DNA of 64,000 bases, taken from assembly GCF_030380735.1 (NCBI RefSeq), contig NZ_JAUDRZ010000003.1:62001-126000 (forward strand), in the 5' to 3' direction. The translations under genes and the position numbers were made by a program. This DNA comes from Rhizobium sp. S152 (GTDB lineage: Bacteria; Pseudomonadota; Alphaproteobacteria; Rhizobiales; Rhizobiaceae). How positions within the stretch are numbered: the stretch's first letter is position 1; every line of letters starts with the position of its first letter. This document shows positions 1 to 7,783 of this stretch, in pieces. The notes below the pieces were generated by a model. It saw only the letters and a list, made by a program, of their open reading frames with translations. It made no database searches and was not told the origin of the DNA.

Positions 1-858
1 CAACTCACCGATCTTCTCGTCGATCAGTGTCACGTTTCCAAGGTAGTGGGCCCACAGGCGGTGCATCTGGTCCGGCGTCGGATCGAGGCTCCAGACGACG
101 GAGTCGTGGTCGACCTCCACATCATGTTGTCGCTTGTCCTTCAGTTCCTGATGCAACGTTTCCAGCTCTTCCTTCGTTGGTTTGGGAAGAGGCAGGTCAT
201 TTCGCTTGAGGAACGGTTCGGAGTATCGCGCCGGTGGATCGAATGGCGGGTGGGGGCCCGGAAAGCCGACCTGCAGGAATAGCGGTTCGGTCGCAGGATA
301 CGTGTTGACCCACCATTTCGCCATGTTGCCGACGAACGCATCCGAATGAAGTTGCTCCGGCAACTCCCAATCGAAACAGCCCAGGCGATCACCGTAATCG
401 TCTCGCTCGCGATAGGTTTCTCGCTGCTGTTTTACCAGGCCGTTCGCGGCCAGCGCCTTGTCCCATTCATCGAAGTACCAACGGCCTTCCATGTATCGGT
501 CCTTGTTTTCCACGACGTAACGCTCGTGAAAGCCGGAATCCGAGTCGTAGGGGATGGTGTGCATCTTTCCGACATTGACGCAGCGATAGCCTGCGTCTCG
601 GAGCTGCTCGACCCAGGTATGCTGCCAGCGCTGGCCGTTCGCCAAGACCCCGGTGGTGTGAGGGTAATATCCCGTGAAAAGGCTGGCTCGGGACGGAACG
701 CAGCTTGGTGCCGTTATATGGCAATTGGTAAAGGCCACCCCCTTTTCGACCAACCGATCGAGGTTGGGGGTGATGGCATATGGAAAACCGAGCGCTGCGA
801 TGGAATCGTACCGCTGCTGATCGGTCATGATCAAAATGATGTTGGGCTTGTTCGCCAA
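1..858 (-). CDS. Type I sulfatase (partial, C-terminus off window)
   Basis: Hydrolyses sulfate esters (or sulfamates); the substrate cannot be read from the sequence. About 286 codons are visible and the gene continues past position 1; the paralogue at 2040-3524 has 494 residues. The N-terminus has the metal-binding stretch around MTDQQRYDS and the sulfatase signature CVPSR, whose Cys is converted to formylglycine in this family. The TTG at 858 is chosen as start because GGGAGG lies 6 bases upstream (865-870). An in-frame ATG at 936 would overlap the palindrome at 940-951. Transcribed divergently from the LacI-type gene. It is strongly similar to the 2040-3524 protein across the whole visible part (shared PNLDR, PSRASLFTG, VGKMHT, VVENKDR). 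No formylglycine-generating enzyme gene is present here. Confidence 0.9.
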   Translation of the reverse strand, partial: MANKPNIILIMTDQQRYDSIAALGFPYAITPNLDRLVEKGVAFTNCHITAPSCVPSRASLFTGYYPHTTGVLANGQRWQHTWVEQLRDAGYRCVNVGKMHTIPYDSDSGFHERYVVENKDRYMEGRWYFDEWDKALAANGLVKQQRETYRERDDYGDRLGCFDWELPEQLHSDAFVGNMAKWWVNTYPATEPLFLQVGFPGPHPPFDPPARYSEPFLKRNDLPLPKPTKEELETLHQELKDKRQHDVEVDHDSVVWSLDPTPDQMHRLWAHYLGNVTLIDEKIGEL

Positions 859-939
859 CGGCGGCCTCCCGTTTTCTCCTGCCAAGTCGACAGACTTTGC
901 CGCCGCCAACTTGTCTCCTGAGCAAAACGATGGCATAAA

Positions 940-951
940 GTTATCGATAAC
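940..951. promoter_or_regulatory. Perfect 12-bp palindrome, candidate LacI-family operator
   Basis: GTTATCGATAAC is a perfect palindrome with a central CG, the usual design of LacI-family operators. It lies in the 120-bp gap between the divergent sulfatase (858, minus) and LacI-type gene (979, plus), where an operator could control both units. No second copy was found before the sulfatase at 2040, which is consistent with that gene being cotranscribed with the regulator. Binding is inferred. Confidence 0.5.
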
Positions 952-978
952 GCAACGGTATCATTTTGGCGGAGCAAA

Positions 979-2010
979 GTGAAAAAGATGTCAGATCAGC
1001 TGGGAAGGACATCTCCGCCAACGCTCGCATCCGTGGCAGCCATGGTCGGTGTGTCGGTAAATACGGTATCGAGAGCTCTTCGAGCACCCAATACCGTCCG
1101 CGCCGAACTGCGGCGACAGATCACCAAGGCCATGGATGAGTTGAACTACGTTCCCAATAGATTGGCGGGTGGTCTTTCCGGCACTCGATCCGACATCGTG
1201 GGTGTCGTCGTCACCTCGCTCTATCACTCCGAGTTCGCATCGATCCTGGACGCGTTGCAGTCTGCTTTGCTGAAAAGCAACCTTCAGGTGATGTTGGCAA
1301 ATACCCGGTATGATCCGGATCAGGAGGTGACGCTTGTCCGCTCCATTCTCAGCTGGAGGCCGGCCGCGGTGGCGATCATCGGCGTCGATCATCCGCCAAA
1401 AGTGACCGAGCTTCTTCGCGCCTCCGGCGTGCCGATCATCGAGATGTGGGATGTCGGCGGGGATGTCATCGATACCGCGGTTGGCATGGACCACACCGCA
1501 ATCGGTGCCGCGCAAGCGCGTCATTTGATCGAGCGTGGCTGCAAGAGGTTGGCGTTTCTGGGCAGCATGCGTGACAACGATACGAGAGCGCAGAAACGCG
1601 CGAAGGGAGCTGCGGACACAATCGCTGCAGGCAGGTTGGGAGAATTGGTATTCGCCACGAGGCAGGAAGCTGGCAAGCCAGACTTGGGTGATCTTCTCGT
1701 CAGGGAACTGCTTAGCAAGCATCCTGATATCGACGGAGTCATTTGCAACAGTGACGTCATCGCATTCGGCGTTCTGCGCGCGCTAAAAGATATGGACAGG
1801 CGCGTGCCTGAAGACGTCGCCGTCATTGGCTTCGGCGATAGCGAAGCATCAAGCTGCATGACGCCATCGCTTTCCACCGTCAGGCCCGATCGCCAACGGA
1901 TTGGCGAGAAAACCGCCGAGGCGATTCTCGCCCGTATCGAGGATGAGCCTCCAAAGACGCTGACCCTTGATTGGGAGCTTGTCGGACGCGACAGCACTCG
2001 TTCGATCTGA
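979..2010 (+). CDS. LacI-family transcriptional regulator
   Basis: A sugar- or metabolite-responsive repressor of the LacI/GalR type, 343 residues, the family's normal length. Residues about 15-60 form the LacI helix-turn-helix and hinge (VAAMVGVSVNTVSRAL, then YVPNRLAGGLSG). The rest is a periplasmic-binding-protein-like effector domain ending in the typical IGFGDSE and STVRPDRQRIGE elements. The GTG at 979 follows GGAG at 971-974 closely; an ATG at 988 is the alternative. It sits between two paralogous sulfatase genes, divergent from one and 29 bp before the other, so it most likely controls both. The inducer would be a sulfated compound or its breakdown product (inference). Confidence 0.93.
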   Translation: MKKMSDQLGRTSPPTLASVAAMVGVSVNTVSRALRAPNTVRAELRRQITKAMDELNYVPNRLAGGLSGTRSDIVGVVVTSLYHSEFASILDALQSALLKSNLQVMLANTRYDPDQEVTLVRSILSWRPAAVAIIGVDHPPKVTELLRASGVPIIEMWDVGGDVIDTAVGMDHTAIGAAQARHLIERGCKRLAFLGSMRDNDTRAQKRAKGAADTIAAGRLGELVFATRQEAGKPDLGDLLVRELLSKHPDIDGVICNSDVIAFGVLRALKDMDRRVPEDVAVIGFGDSEASSCMTPSLSTVRPDRQRIGEKTAEAILARIEDEPPKTLTLDWELVGRDSTRSI

Positions 2011-2039
2011 CGACCAACTGATCCATGGGAGGGACGGGT

Positions 2040-3524
2040 GTGGCCGATACTAGGAAGACCCCAAACATCGTTTTCATTCTGACTGACCAGCAGCGGTTCG
2101 ATACGATCGCGGCGATGGGATTTGACCATATGGTCACGCCGAACCTCGATAGGATGGTGCGCGAGGGCGTGTGCTTCAGCAACATGTACGTCACCTCGCC
2201 TTCCTGTGCGCCGTCGCGAGCAAGCCTGTTCACGGGGCTCTATCCCCACACGAACGGTGTGTTTCGAAACGATGAGCGTTGGACCCATAGCTGGGTGCGT
2301 CAGTTGGCTGACGCCGGATACCGATGCATCAATGTCGGCAAGATGCACACGTCCCCTTTCGAAGATTCCTTCGGGTTTCACGAGCGTCATGTTGTCGAAA
2401 ACAAGGACCGTGCGACGGATCGCCTGCCTTTCTACCTCGACAACTGGGACAAGGCATTCTGGTCCCATGGCGTGGAAAAGCCGAGCCGCGTCACCTACCG
2501 CAGGCGCAAAGATTACCGTGAGCGCCTAGGCGCTTTCGTCTGGAATCTGCCAGATCATCTCCATTCGGACAACTTCGTCCCTGAACTCGCAGCCATGTGG
2601 TTGGACCGCTATCAGGGAAAGGAACCGTTCTTTCTTCAAGTCGGAATCCCTGGTCCCCATCCGCCTTATGATCCTACGCAGGAGTATCTGGACATCTACG
2701 ACGGTCGATCCCTTCCCATGCCGATCATCGACCGGGATGCGATCGACCGTCAGCCTTCGGCTCTCAAGAAGCTTCGCGAACAACATCTGTCTGTCGACCA
2801 TGATGCCGTCGTCCACCTCGAAAACCCGAGTGACGAGCAATTGCGGCGGCAACGCCAGCATTATTTCGCCAACGTCTCGATGATCGACAACCAGGTCGGC
2901 AAGCTGGTGGAGGCGCTTGAGAGGCGAGGGGTTCTGGATGACACGATCATCATCTTCACGTCGGATCATGGAGATTGCCTGAACGACCATGGTCACAGCC
3001 AGAAATGGACCATGTACGAGCAGAGCGTCAGAGTGCCGGCGGTCGTTTGGTCGCCGACAGGTGTTGCGCGGGGGCGTCGGGTCGATGACCTGGTTTCACT
3101 CTTTGATTTCGGGCCAACGATGCTGGAGCTTGCAGGCCTCGCTGCACCGAATTGGATGGAGGCGCGGTCGCTGTTGCCTTATCTGCAGGGGGAAGAGGTC
3201 ATCCCGCGGCAGTTTGTTTACTCGGAACATGCGGGAGACCGCATTTTGAGCGGCACTGAGTTCATGACCATGATTCGTGACAGCCGCTATAAGCTGGTTC
3301 ACTTCGTCGAAAGCGACGAGGGGCAGCTGTTTGACCTCCAGGACGACCCGCTGGAGATCAACGATCTATGGGCAGATCAAGGACATCAACGGGTCAAGCA
3401 AGGACTGATCACTGAAATCCTCAAATGGCGGATCAGGAGTGACCTGAAAACACAGGGATGGACGCAGGCCATCACCTCCGAGGTCGGAGGCCATACGCCA
3501 GCAGGAGCATCACGCAATGCCTGA
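2040..3524 (+). CDS. Type I sulfatase
   Basis: Sulfatase of the alkaline-phosphatase superfamily, 494 residues, complete. It carries PNIVFILTDQQRFD near the N-terminus (first metal ligands), the signature CAPSRASLFTG (Cys to formylglycine) and a C-terminal metal-binding stretch around FTSDHGDCLNDHGH. No signal peptide is visible, so it is probably cytoplasmic. The GTG at 2040 is preferred over the ATG at 2025 because GGGAGGGA (2027-2034) lies just upstream and would be translated if the ATG were used. The same non-ATG start with a strong ribosome site occurs in the paralogue at 1-858. It lies 29 bp after the LacI-type gene and probably shares its transcript. Choline sulfatase or a glycan sulfatase are possible; the specificity is unknown. 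Confidence 0.92.
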   Translation: MADTRKTPNIVFILTDQQRFDTIAAMGFDHMVTPNLDRMVREGVCFSNMYVTSPSCAPSRASLFTGLYPHTNGVFRNDERWTHSWVRQLADAGYRCINVGKMHTSPFEDSFGFHERHVVENKDRATDRLPFYLDNWDKAFWSHGVEKPSRVTYRRRKDYRERLGAFVWNLPDHLHSDNFVPELAAMWLDRYQGKEPFFLQVGIPGPHPPYDPTQEYLDIYDGRSLPMPIIDRDAIDRQPSALKKLREQHLSVDHDAVVHLENPSDEQLRRQRQHYFANVSMIDNQVGKLVEALERRGVLDDTIIIFTSDHGDCLNDHGHSQKWTMYEQSVRVPAVVWSPTGVARGRRVDDLVSLFDFGPTMLELAGLAAPNWMEARSLLPYLQGEEVIPRQFVYSEHAGDRILSGTEFMTMIRDSRYKLVHFVESDEGQLFDLQDDPLEINDLWADQGHQRVKQGLITEILKWRIRSDLKTQGWTQAITSEVGGHTPAGASRNA

Positions 3525-3759
3525 TAGCCCCTTTACACGTGATCGAAGCCTTGAAGGGCGGGTGGTGCTGATCACCGGCGGGAGCCTGTAAGATCTTCTT
3601 TGGCGAACATCAGATGCTCTCGCTGAAATCATGAATGCTCAATCCTTCAAGATAAGGTTGGTCGCCCGAGACGTTGCCGCGATGGCACTGTTCCTGGCTT
3701 CCGACGATGCACGGGGATGTACGGGCGCTCAGTTTTTAGTAGACGCGGGTATCACTTAG
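3517..3759 (+). pseudogene. Short-chain dehydrogenase/reductase pseudogene (internal deletion)
   Basis: The ATG at 3517 overlaps the sulfatase stop, as a translationally coupled next gene would. The first 24 codons read as an SDR N-terminus (LEGRVVLITGG, the start of the TGxxxGxG cofactor loop) and stop at TAA 3589. In the same frame, 3601-3759 encodes the typical SDR C-terminus (DVAAMALFLASDDARG, then FLVDAGIT and a stop). The family has about 250 residues, so roughly 170, including the YxxxK active site, are missing. N- and C-terminal parts remain in one reading frame. This is a decayed third gene of the sulfatase operon, probably a dehydrogenase for the desulfated product. Confidence 0.85.
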
Positions 3760-3865
3760 CCTGCAGCAATCCGTTTCGAGACGGCAAAACGGAAGAGGCA
3801 GGGAAAAACCTTGGTTTTGGTCGAAAAGCTGACTGAAAGCCGGTATCTAAAGTAGCTATGAAAAG

Positions 3866-4468
3866 ATGGGCGGGCCGAAACGAGCGATGAGGTCGAAGAC
3901 GAGCAAGGCGTGGCTGGCGAAGCTGCTCGCCGGCGCTGGCGGGCTCCTGGCAGCAACAATTTCACTTGGGTACTCGCTGTATGAGCGCAGGCAGGCCGAT
4001 GTGGTTCCTCAGGTCGAGGCCGGGACACCGGTGGAGGCCGGACGATGGAAGGTGGCCGTCACCGGAAGCACTGTAGGCAAAGCGATGCCGAATGGAGCAA
4101 GAATATCTTCGGGCAAGAAGGCCATCGTCGTCAGCATGATGCTGGAGAATATCTCGGCACAGAGCTCTAATCTCTATGGCGGACTGATCAAACCGGCCAA
4201 TCTACACGATGTCCAGAAACCGCAATATTATCTGACGCGTGACCAGGCAATCCTGTGGGATTTGCAGCCGCGAATGCCCGAGGCAGTGACTGCTGTATGG
4301 GAGGTTCCGGAGAATGTCGCCTTGCCAGATGTTCTGACGCTGCAGGTCGAGAGCGAGTTCTTCAAGCCTAGGGACAATCTCTACAGCGCGCCCGGCTGGT
4401 TTCCGGCGGGAACCATTGTAGAAATAGCACTGCCGCTGGATGACGAGACGTCGGAGGGAAAACCATGA
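3866..4468 (+). CDS. Membrane-anchored hypothetical protein, DUF4352-like fold possible
   Basis: Not recognised as a named family. About 200 residues. One hydrophobic segment at about residues 20-42 (AKLLAGAGGLLAATISLGYS) should anchor it in the inner membrane with the rest outside. The exported part is beta-rich (WKVAVTGSTV, then KKAIVVSMMLENIS), a pattern reminiscent of DUF4352-type immunoglobulin-like domains; this is an impression, not a search result. A second ATG at 3887 is possible. The stop overlaps the start of the next gene by 4 bp (ATGA), so it leads a three-gene overlapping operon of similarly built proteins. Confidence 0.7.
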   Translation: MGGPKRAMRSKTSKAWLAKLLAGAGGLLAATISLGYSLYERRQADVVPQVEAGTPVEAGRWKVAVTGSTVGKAMPNGARISSGKKAIVVSMMLENISAQSSNLYGGLIKPANLHDVQKPQYYLTRDQAILWDLQPRMPEAVTAVWEVPENVALPDVLTLQVESEFFKPRDNLYSAPGWFPAGTIVEIALPLDDETSEGKP

Positions 4469-5028
4469 TGCGCCCGGCCTTTGTGATTCCAGCCGTTCTT
4501 GCGGCGGCGGTTCTGCTTGCGGCACTCCAGGCGACGACGCCACCCTATGCGACATTGACCGGGCCGATTAACACCGAGGGTCGCCAGAGCGAGACGGTTT
4601 CGAGTGATACCTTCAGCGTGAAGGTCAATCGCATCCTGAAAGCGAAAGCCATTGCCTATGAACAGTTCGGACGGGCAATCGATCTGCGGAGCTCGGGGGT
4701 CTGGGTGGTGGTCTCTGCCGAGTTGATGGCGTTCCAGAAAACCATGCCGGTTCGTGCTGCAACGCTGATCGGTGCCTCCGGCCGAATGTACCGCCAGTCG
4801 CGGCGGGCAGGGGAGGCACCGAACATTCTCTCGGCGAAAATAGTCCAGCCCGGCCTGCCGACGACGGGTCTGTTCGTCTTCGAGCTGCCGGAGGATGAGA
4901 TACGGAGCATGAAGCTGCTGCTTTCCGAACAGTATGATCCGCAGCTCAAGGACGAGATCAGCGTGTCGCTAGAACCGGATGACACCGCGCCGCAAACCAG
5001 ATTGGAGATCCGCAAAGATGGTGTTTGA
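4465..5028 (+). CDS. Membrane-anchored hypothetical protein, second of three
   Basis: 187 residues, unrecognised. The N-terminus is a strong hydrophobic segment (PAVLAAAVLLAALQA, about residues 9-23), a signal anchor or uncleaved signal peptide. A beta-rich domain follows (TFSVKVNRIL, SGVWVVVSAELMAF, GLFVFELPEDE). It has the same overall build as its neighbours, one TM followed by a domain of about 150 residues, which suggests that the three are diverged paralogues. The start overlaps the upstream gene by 4 bp and its end overlaps the next gene by 11 bp, so the three are probably translated together. Confidence 0.7.
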   Translation: MMRPAFVIPAVLAAAVLLAALQATTPPYATLTGPINTEGRQSETVSSDTFSVKVNRILKAKAIAYEQFGRAIDLRSSGVWVVVSAELMAFQKTMPVRAATLIGASGRMYRQSRRAGEAPNILSAKIVQPGLPTTGLFVFELPEDEIRSMKLLLSEQYDPQLKDEISVSLEPDDTAPQTRLEIRKDGV

Positions 5029-5590
5029 CCGCGCGCGAAGGACATGGTGGCTCTCGCTCGCAAGCCTACCGTTTCTGGTCGCGACAGCCGTTGCGATCAA
5101 TGCATGGCGGAACATCGAGGATTACAGGCATCGGATAGAAAACGATGTGGTACAGGGATCCGGCCAGCTCGACTACGCTGGCGCCACGTGGCGCCTCGAG
5201 AAGGTGAGACTGATTGGCGACGGACGGGACACGCAGTTGCGTCTTCCCGGCGAGATGCGACTTGTCATCGTTCGCATGGTTGCAACTGCCGCCCGCGATA
5301 TCGGTGACGGCTGGGGCCAATGCGAGGTCAGTCTGGTGGACGGGACGGAGCGCCGTTGGCTGCCGCTCGACGTGAGCCTTTCGAATGACATCAGCCGCGA
5401 TCTGGAACCTGCCAACGAACCCTTGAAAGGCTGCGGTATCACGTCGCTCGATCCCCCTCGTCAAGATCATGCCGCGTTGATCGAAGAGAAGTTCGTGGTT
5501 CCCGCTGCGGCGGTCCCCGCATTGTCAGTCAGGTTGAGCGTCGCGGCCTTGCGGCCGCAGGCGATCAGCTTTCCGCTCGCGCTGAACTGA
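5018..5590 (+). CDS. Membrane-anchored hypothetical protein, third of three
   Basis: 190 residues from the ATG at 5018 (an upstream in-frame ATG at 4979 lies inside the preceding gene). The N-terminus MVFDRARRTWW precedes a TM segment (LSLASLPFLVATAVAINAW, about residues 13-31). The exported part is beta-rich (ATWRLEKVRLIGDG, MRLVIVRMVATA) and has two Cys (in GQCEVSL and KGCGIT) that could pair in the periplasm. Function unknown. Its stop lies 3 bp from the stop of the convergent membrane protein gene at 5594, so the four genes form a compact unit. Confidence 0.7.
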   Translation: MVFDRARRTWWLSLASLPFLVATAVAINAWRNIEDYRHRIENDVVQGSGQLDYAGATWRLEKVRLIGDGRDTQLRLPGEMRLVIVRMVATAARDIGDGWGQCEVSLVDGTERRWLPLDVSLSNDISRDLEPANEPLKGCGITSLDPPRQDHAALIEEKFVVPAAAVPALSVRLSVAALRPQAISFPLALN

Positions 5591-5593
5591 GAA

Positions 5594-6928
5594 TCACGCC
5601 TCGCCGGGACGCAACTCTCGCCCTCTCCATTCCCGACCCTGGGCGAAGCCGATTTCGAGGGTCGCCGCCAGCAGGCAAATCTTTATCGGTGTGATCAGCA
5701 GGCCCTCTCCCGGATCGCTGGGCGTGCCAATGAAGGGCGAAATCGTCTGGGCGATGACCTGCCACAGCGGCAGGTCATGCGGACCAATAAACTGTGTTAG
5801 CCCGTACCAGGTCCAGGCGGATCCCCAATCCAGCAGCCGGTAGGCGACAATGGCGACGAGAACCGGACCAATACCGGAATTCAGCGCCAGGCCGATCCCC
5901 TCGGCAAGTGCGCGATAGCGTTTCAACGTGCCCGAAATGAAGTGCGAAATGAAATCACGCACCGACTTCGGCAGCGCCTTCCAGCGGGACACCGCGCCGG
6001 CAAGGCGCCCCTCGCCAGGCGTGCGCTCGTTATCGATGTCATAGCCGTAGACGAGGGCTGCTAGTGTGAGCCAGACGACAGGGTAGAGCGCATAGAAGAA
6101 CAAACTGAAGAGCTGCGTTGCGATCGGCGGTGAAGCGAATTCGGGTGGAAGTGGCACGTCCTGTTGCGCGGTAGCGTCCGTTACTGGCGCAAGCAGGCTG
6201 AGCACAGTGCCGATCGTTTCCGGGATATGGCTGAACCAGGCCGTGATCTCATCCTGCCACTCCGACAGGACGAAAAGACCGATGAACGCCCAGTTGGCTT
6301 CGCAGACCACAATGAGGATCGGCCAGATCGGCGCGTGCGAACGCTTGTGCCTAGCCTTTGCGAACTGCCTCACGGCCCAGGCGATGACGACGGGTACGAT
6401 CAGCCATTTGCCTCCGGAGACGTCGAGCAGGCCGCCGGCAGTCTCGCCTGCCATGAACAGGCTGAGCGACAAGCGGGAATAGTCCCTCACCGTATCGCCG
6501 AGAAAACCCCACGCGGTGTAGAAGGCGAAGAAGGGGACAAGGCTGAGCGCCAGAGCGCTGAGAAAATCGCCGGGAGGCGCCTTCGCCTCGATCGGCCTAT
6601 CCGGATGATCCGTCAAGCGATGTGACGCGGCATTCAGCGCCGGAAGGCCGTGCCGAACCGTCTCGAACAGGGCCACGATGACGACAAGCTTCAACAACAC
6701 TACCAAGGCGAGGATCGACAGACCCGCAAGCGAATTCCAGCGCCCGATCATTGCAGCAACTTCATTGAGGAGAAGATTGCCGATGAAACCGAGCAGCCAG
6801 AGGGCCGCCAATTGCGGCCAGAACCGCCAGAGGAGAGATCCTGTCAATCGCAGCTGATGCATCGCGGTCTGGAAGCCGCCGTCGGAAGTGGTCGGCTGAG
6901 CGGAATAGGACATTGTTCCTGATACCAT
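5594..6928 (-). CDS. Polytopic membrane protein of unknown function
   Basis: 444 residues with many hydrophobic stretches (about eight probable TM helices, for example PQLAALWLLGFIGNLLL, SILALVVLLKLVVIVALF, WLIVPVVIAWAV, PVLVAIVAYRLL). No catalytic or transporter signature is recognised. An inner ATG at 6913 (MSYSAQP) is an alternative start. It is convergent with the three small membrane-anchored genes at 3866-5590, with 3 bp between stops. This suggests, but does not prove, that the four products act together in the inner membrane. Confidence 0.75.
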   Translation of the reverse strand: MVSGTMSYSAQPTTSDGGFQTAMHQLRLTGSLLWRFWPQLAALWLLGFIGNLLLNEVAAMIGRWNSLAGLSILALVVLLKLVVIVALFETVRHGLPALNAASHRLTDHPDRPIEAKAPPGDFLSALALSLVPFFAFYTAWGFLGDTVRDYSRLSLSLFMAGETAGGLLDVSGGKWLIVPVVIAWAVRQFAKARHKRSHAPIWPILIVVCEANWAFIGLFVLSEWQDEITAWFSHIPETIGTVLSLLAPVTDATAQQDVPLPPEFASPPIATQLFSLFFYALYPVVWLTLAALVYGYDIDNERTPGEGRLAGAVSRWKALPKSVRDFISHFISGTLKRYRALAEGIGLALNSGIGPVLVAIVAYRLLDWGSAWTWYGLTQFIGPHDLPLWQVIAQTISPFIGTPSDPGEGLLITPIKICLLAATLEIGFAQGREWRGRELRPGEA

Positions 6929-7249
6929 TCCGACGATGAATGGCCAAGAACGTCGTTGAGCGGGCCGGCTCCGCAGCCCTTAGACGACCCACATCCGCTT
7001 CGATCTTGACGGTCCGTCGATTGAGGAATTCGAGCTTTTCTCGTCCATCGCGATGGAATGATCGTACTGCGTTCGACGGCCCCGGTCGCCAGACAACGTT
7101 GCTCCGCGCCTGAAAAATTGTGCTGCGTCCTGGGCAAGTTCTCCGAACGCGGCGGAAATATTCCATCGCCAGGGATCAATGGCCGCGGACATTCGTTTCG
7201 TTCCTGTGGTCAATCATCGCCAATGCTTTTCGGTCAAAGGAGATGTCTT
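6929..7249. other. Intergenic region before the molybdenum hydroxylase genes
   Basis: About 320 bp between a minus-strand membrane protein gene and the plus-strand paoA-like gene. Open frames here (for example 6980-7213 minus) show no recognisable protein. It should contain the promoters of both divergent units, but no motif could be identified with confidence. AAGGAG at 7237-7242 is the ribosome site of paoA. Confidence 0.5.
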
Positions 7250-7783
7250 ATGCATTTTATCATCAACGGAGAGGCTATCGAGGTCGAGGCGGATATCCGT
7301 GTCTCCTTGCTCGATCTCATGCGTAACTATTTGGGTTACACAGGAACCAAGAAGGGATGCGATCAAGGAGCGTGCGGCGCCTGCACCGTGTTGGTGGATG
7401 GCGAGCGCATCAATTCCTGCCTGGCGCTGGCGGTTCAGTATCAGGGCCGCAGCATCACCACGGTGGAAGGGCTCGCCGCCAATGGCAATCTCCATCCGCT
7501 GCAGCAAGCCTTTATCGAACACGACGGCTTTCAGTGCGGCTACTGCACGCCGGGCCAGCTCTGTTCCGCCATCGGGATGGCGGGTGAAATCGAACGCAAC
7601 ATCCCGAGCGTCGTCACCGGCGATCTCATGGCCGACAATATACCGATCGACGAGCGCGAAATCCGTGAACGCATGAGCGGCAATCTCTGTCGATGTGGAG
7701 CTTACAACGGCATCGTCGAGGCGATCTCCGAAACGCTGGCGCACCAGACCGCAGCTCCGACCAAGGAAAGGGCACGGGCATGA
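7250..7783 (+). CDS. paoA: Aldehyde/xanthine oxidoreductase, [2Fe-2S] subunit
   Basis: Small iron-sulfur subunit of a heterotrimeric molybdenum hydroxylase; passes electrons from the Mo centre to FAD. 177 residues. The plant-type ferredoxin cluster ligands are C37, C42, C45 and C57 (GCDQGACGACT). The second cluster ligands are C96, C99, C147 and C149 (CGYC and CRC). The ATG at 7250 follows AAGGAG at 7237-7242; longer in-frame starts add only non-homologous sequence. E. coli PaoA carries a Tat signal, whereas this protein begins directly at the ferredoxin domain, so the enzyme is probably cytoplasmic. The end overlaps the next gene by 4 bp (ATGA). The substrate is unknown; aldehydes are likely from the PaoABC resemblance. 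Confidence 0.9.
   Translation: MHFIINGEAIEVEADIRVSLLDLMRNYLGYTGTKKGCDQGACGACTVLVDGERINSCLALAVQYQGRSITTVEGLAANGNLHPLQQAFIEHDGFQCGYCTPGQLCSAIGMAGEIERNIPSVVTGDLMADNIPIDEREIRERMSGNLCRCGAYNGIVEAISETLAHQTAAPTKERARA

Noticed and set aside
6980..7213. Small open frame of 77 codons on the minus strand before paoA
   Set aside because: No clear ribosome site and no recognisable protein; treated as non-coding intergenic DNA.
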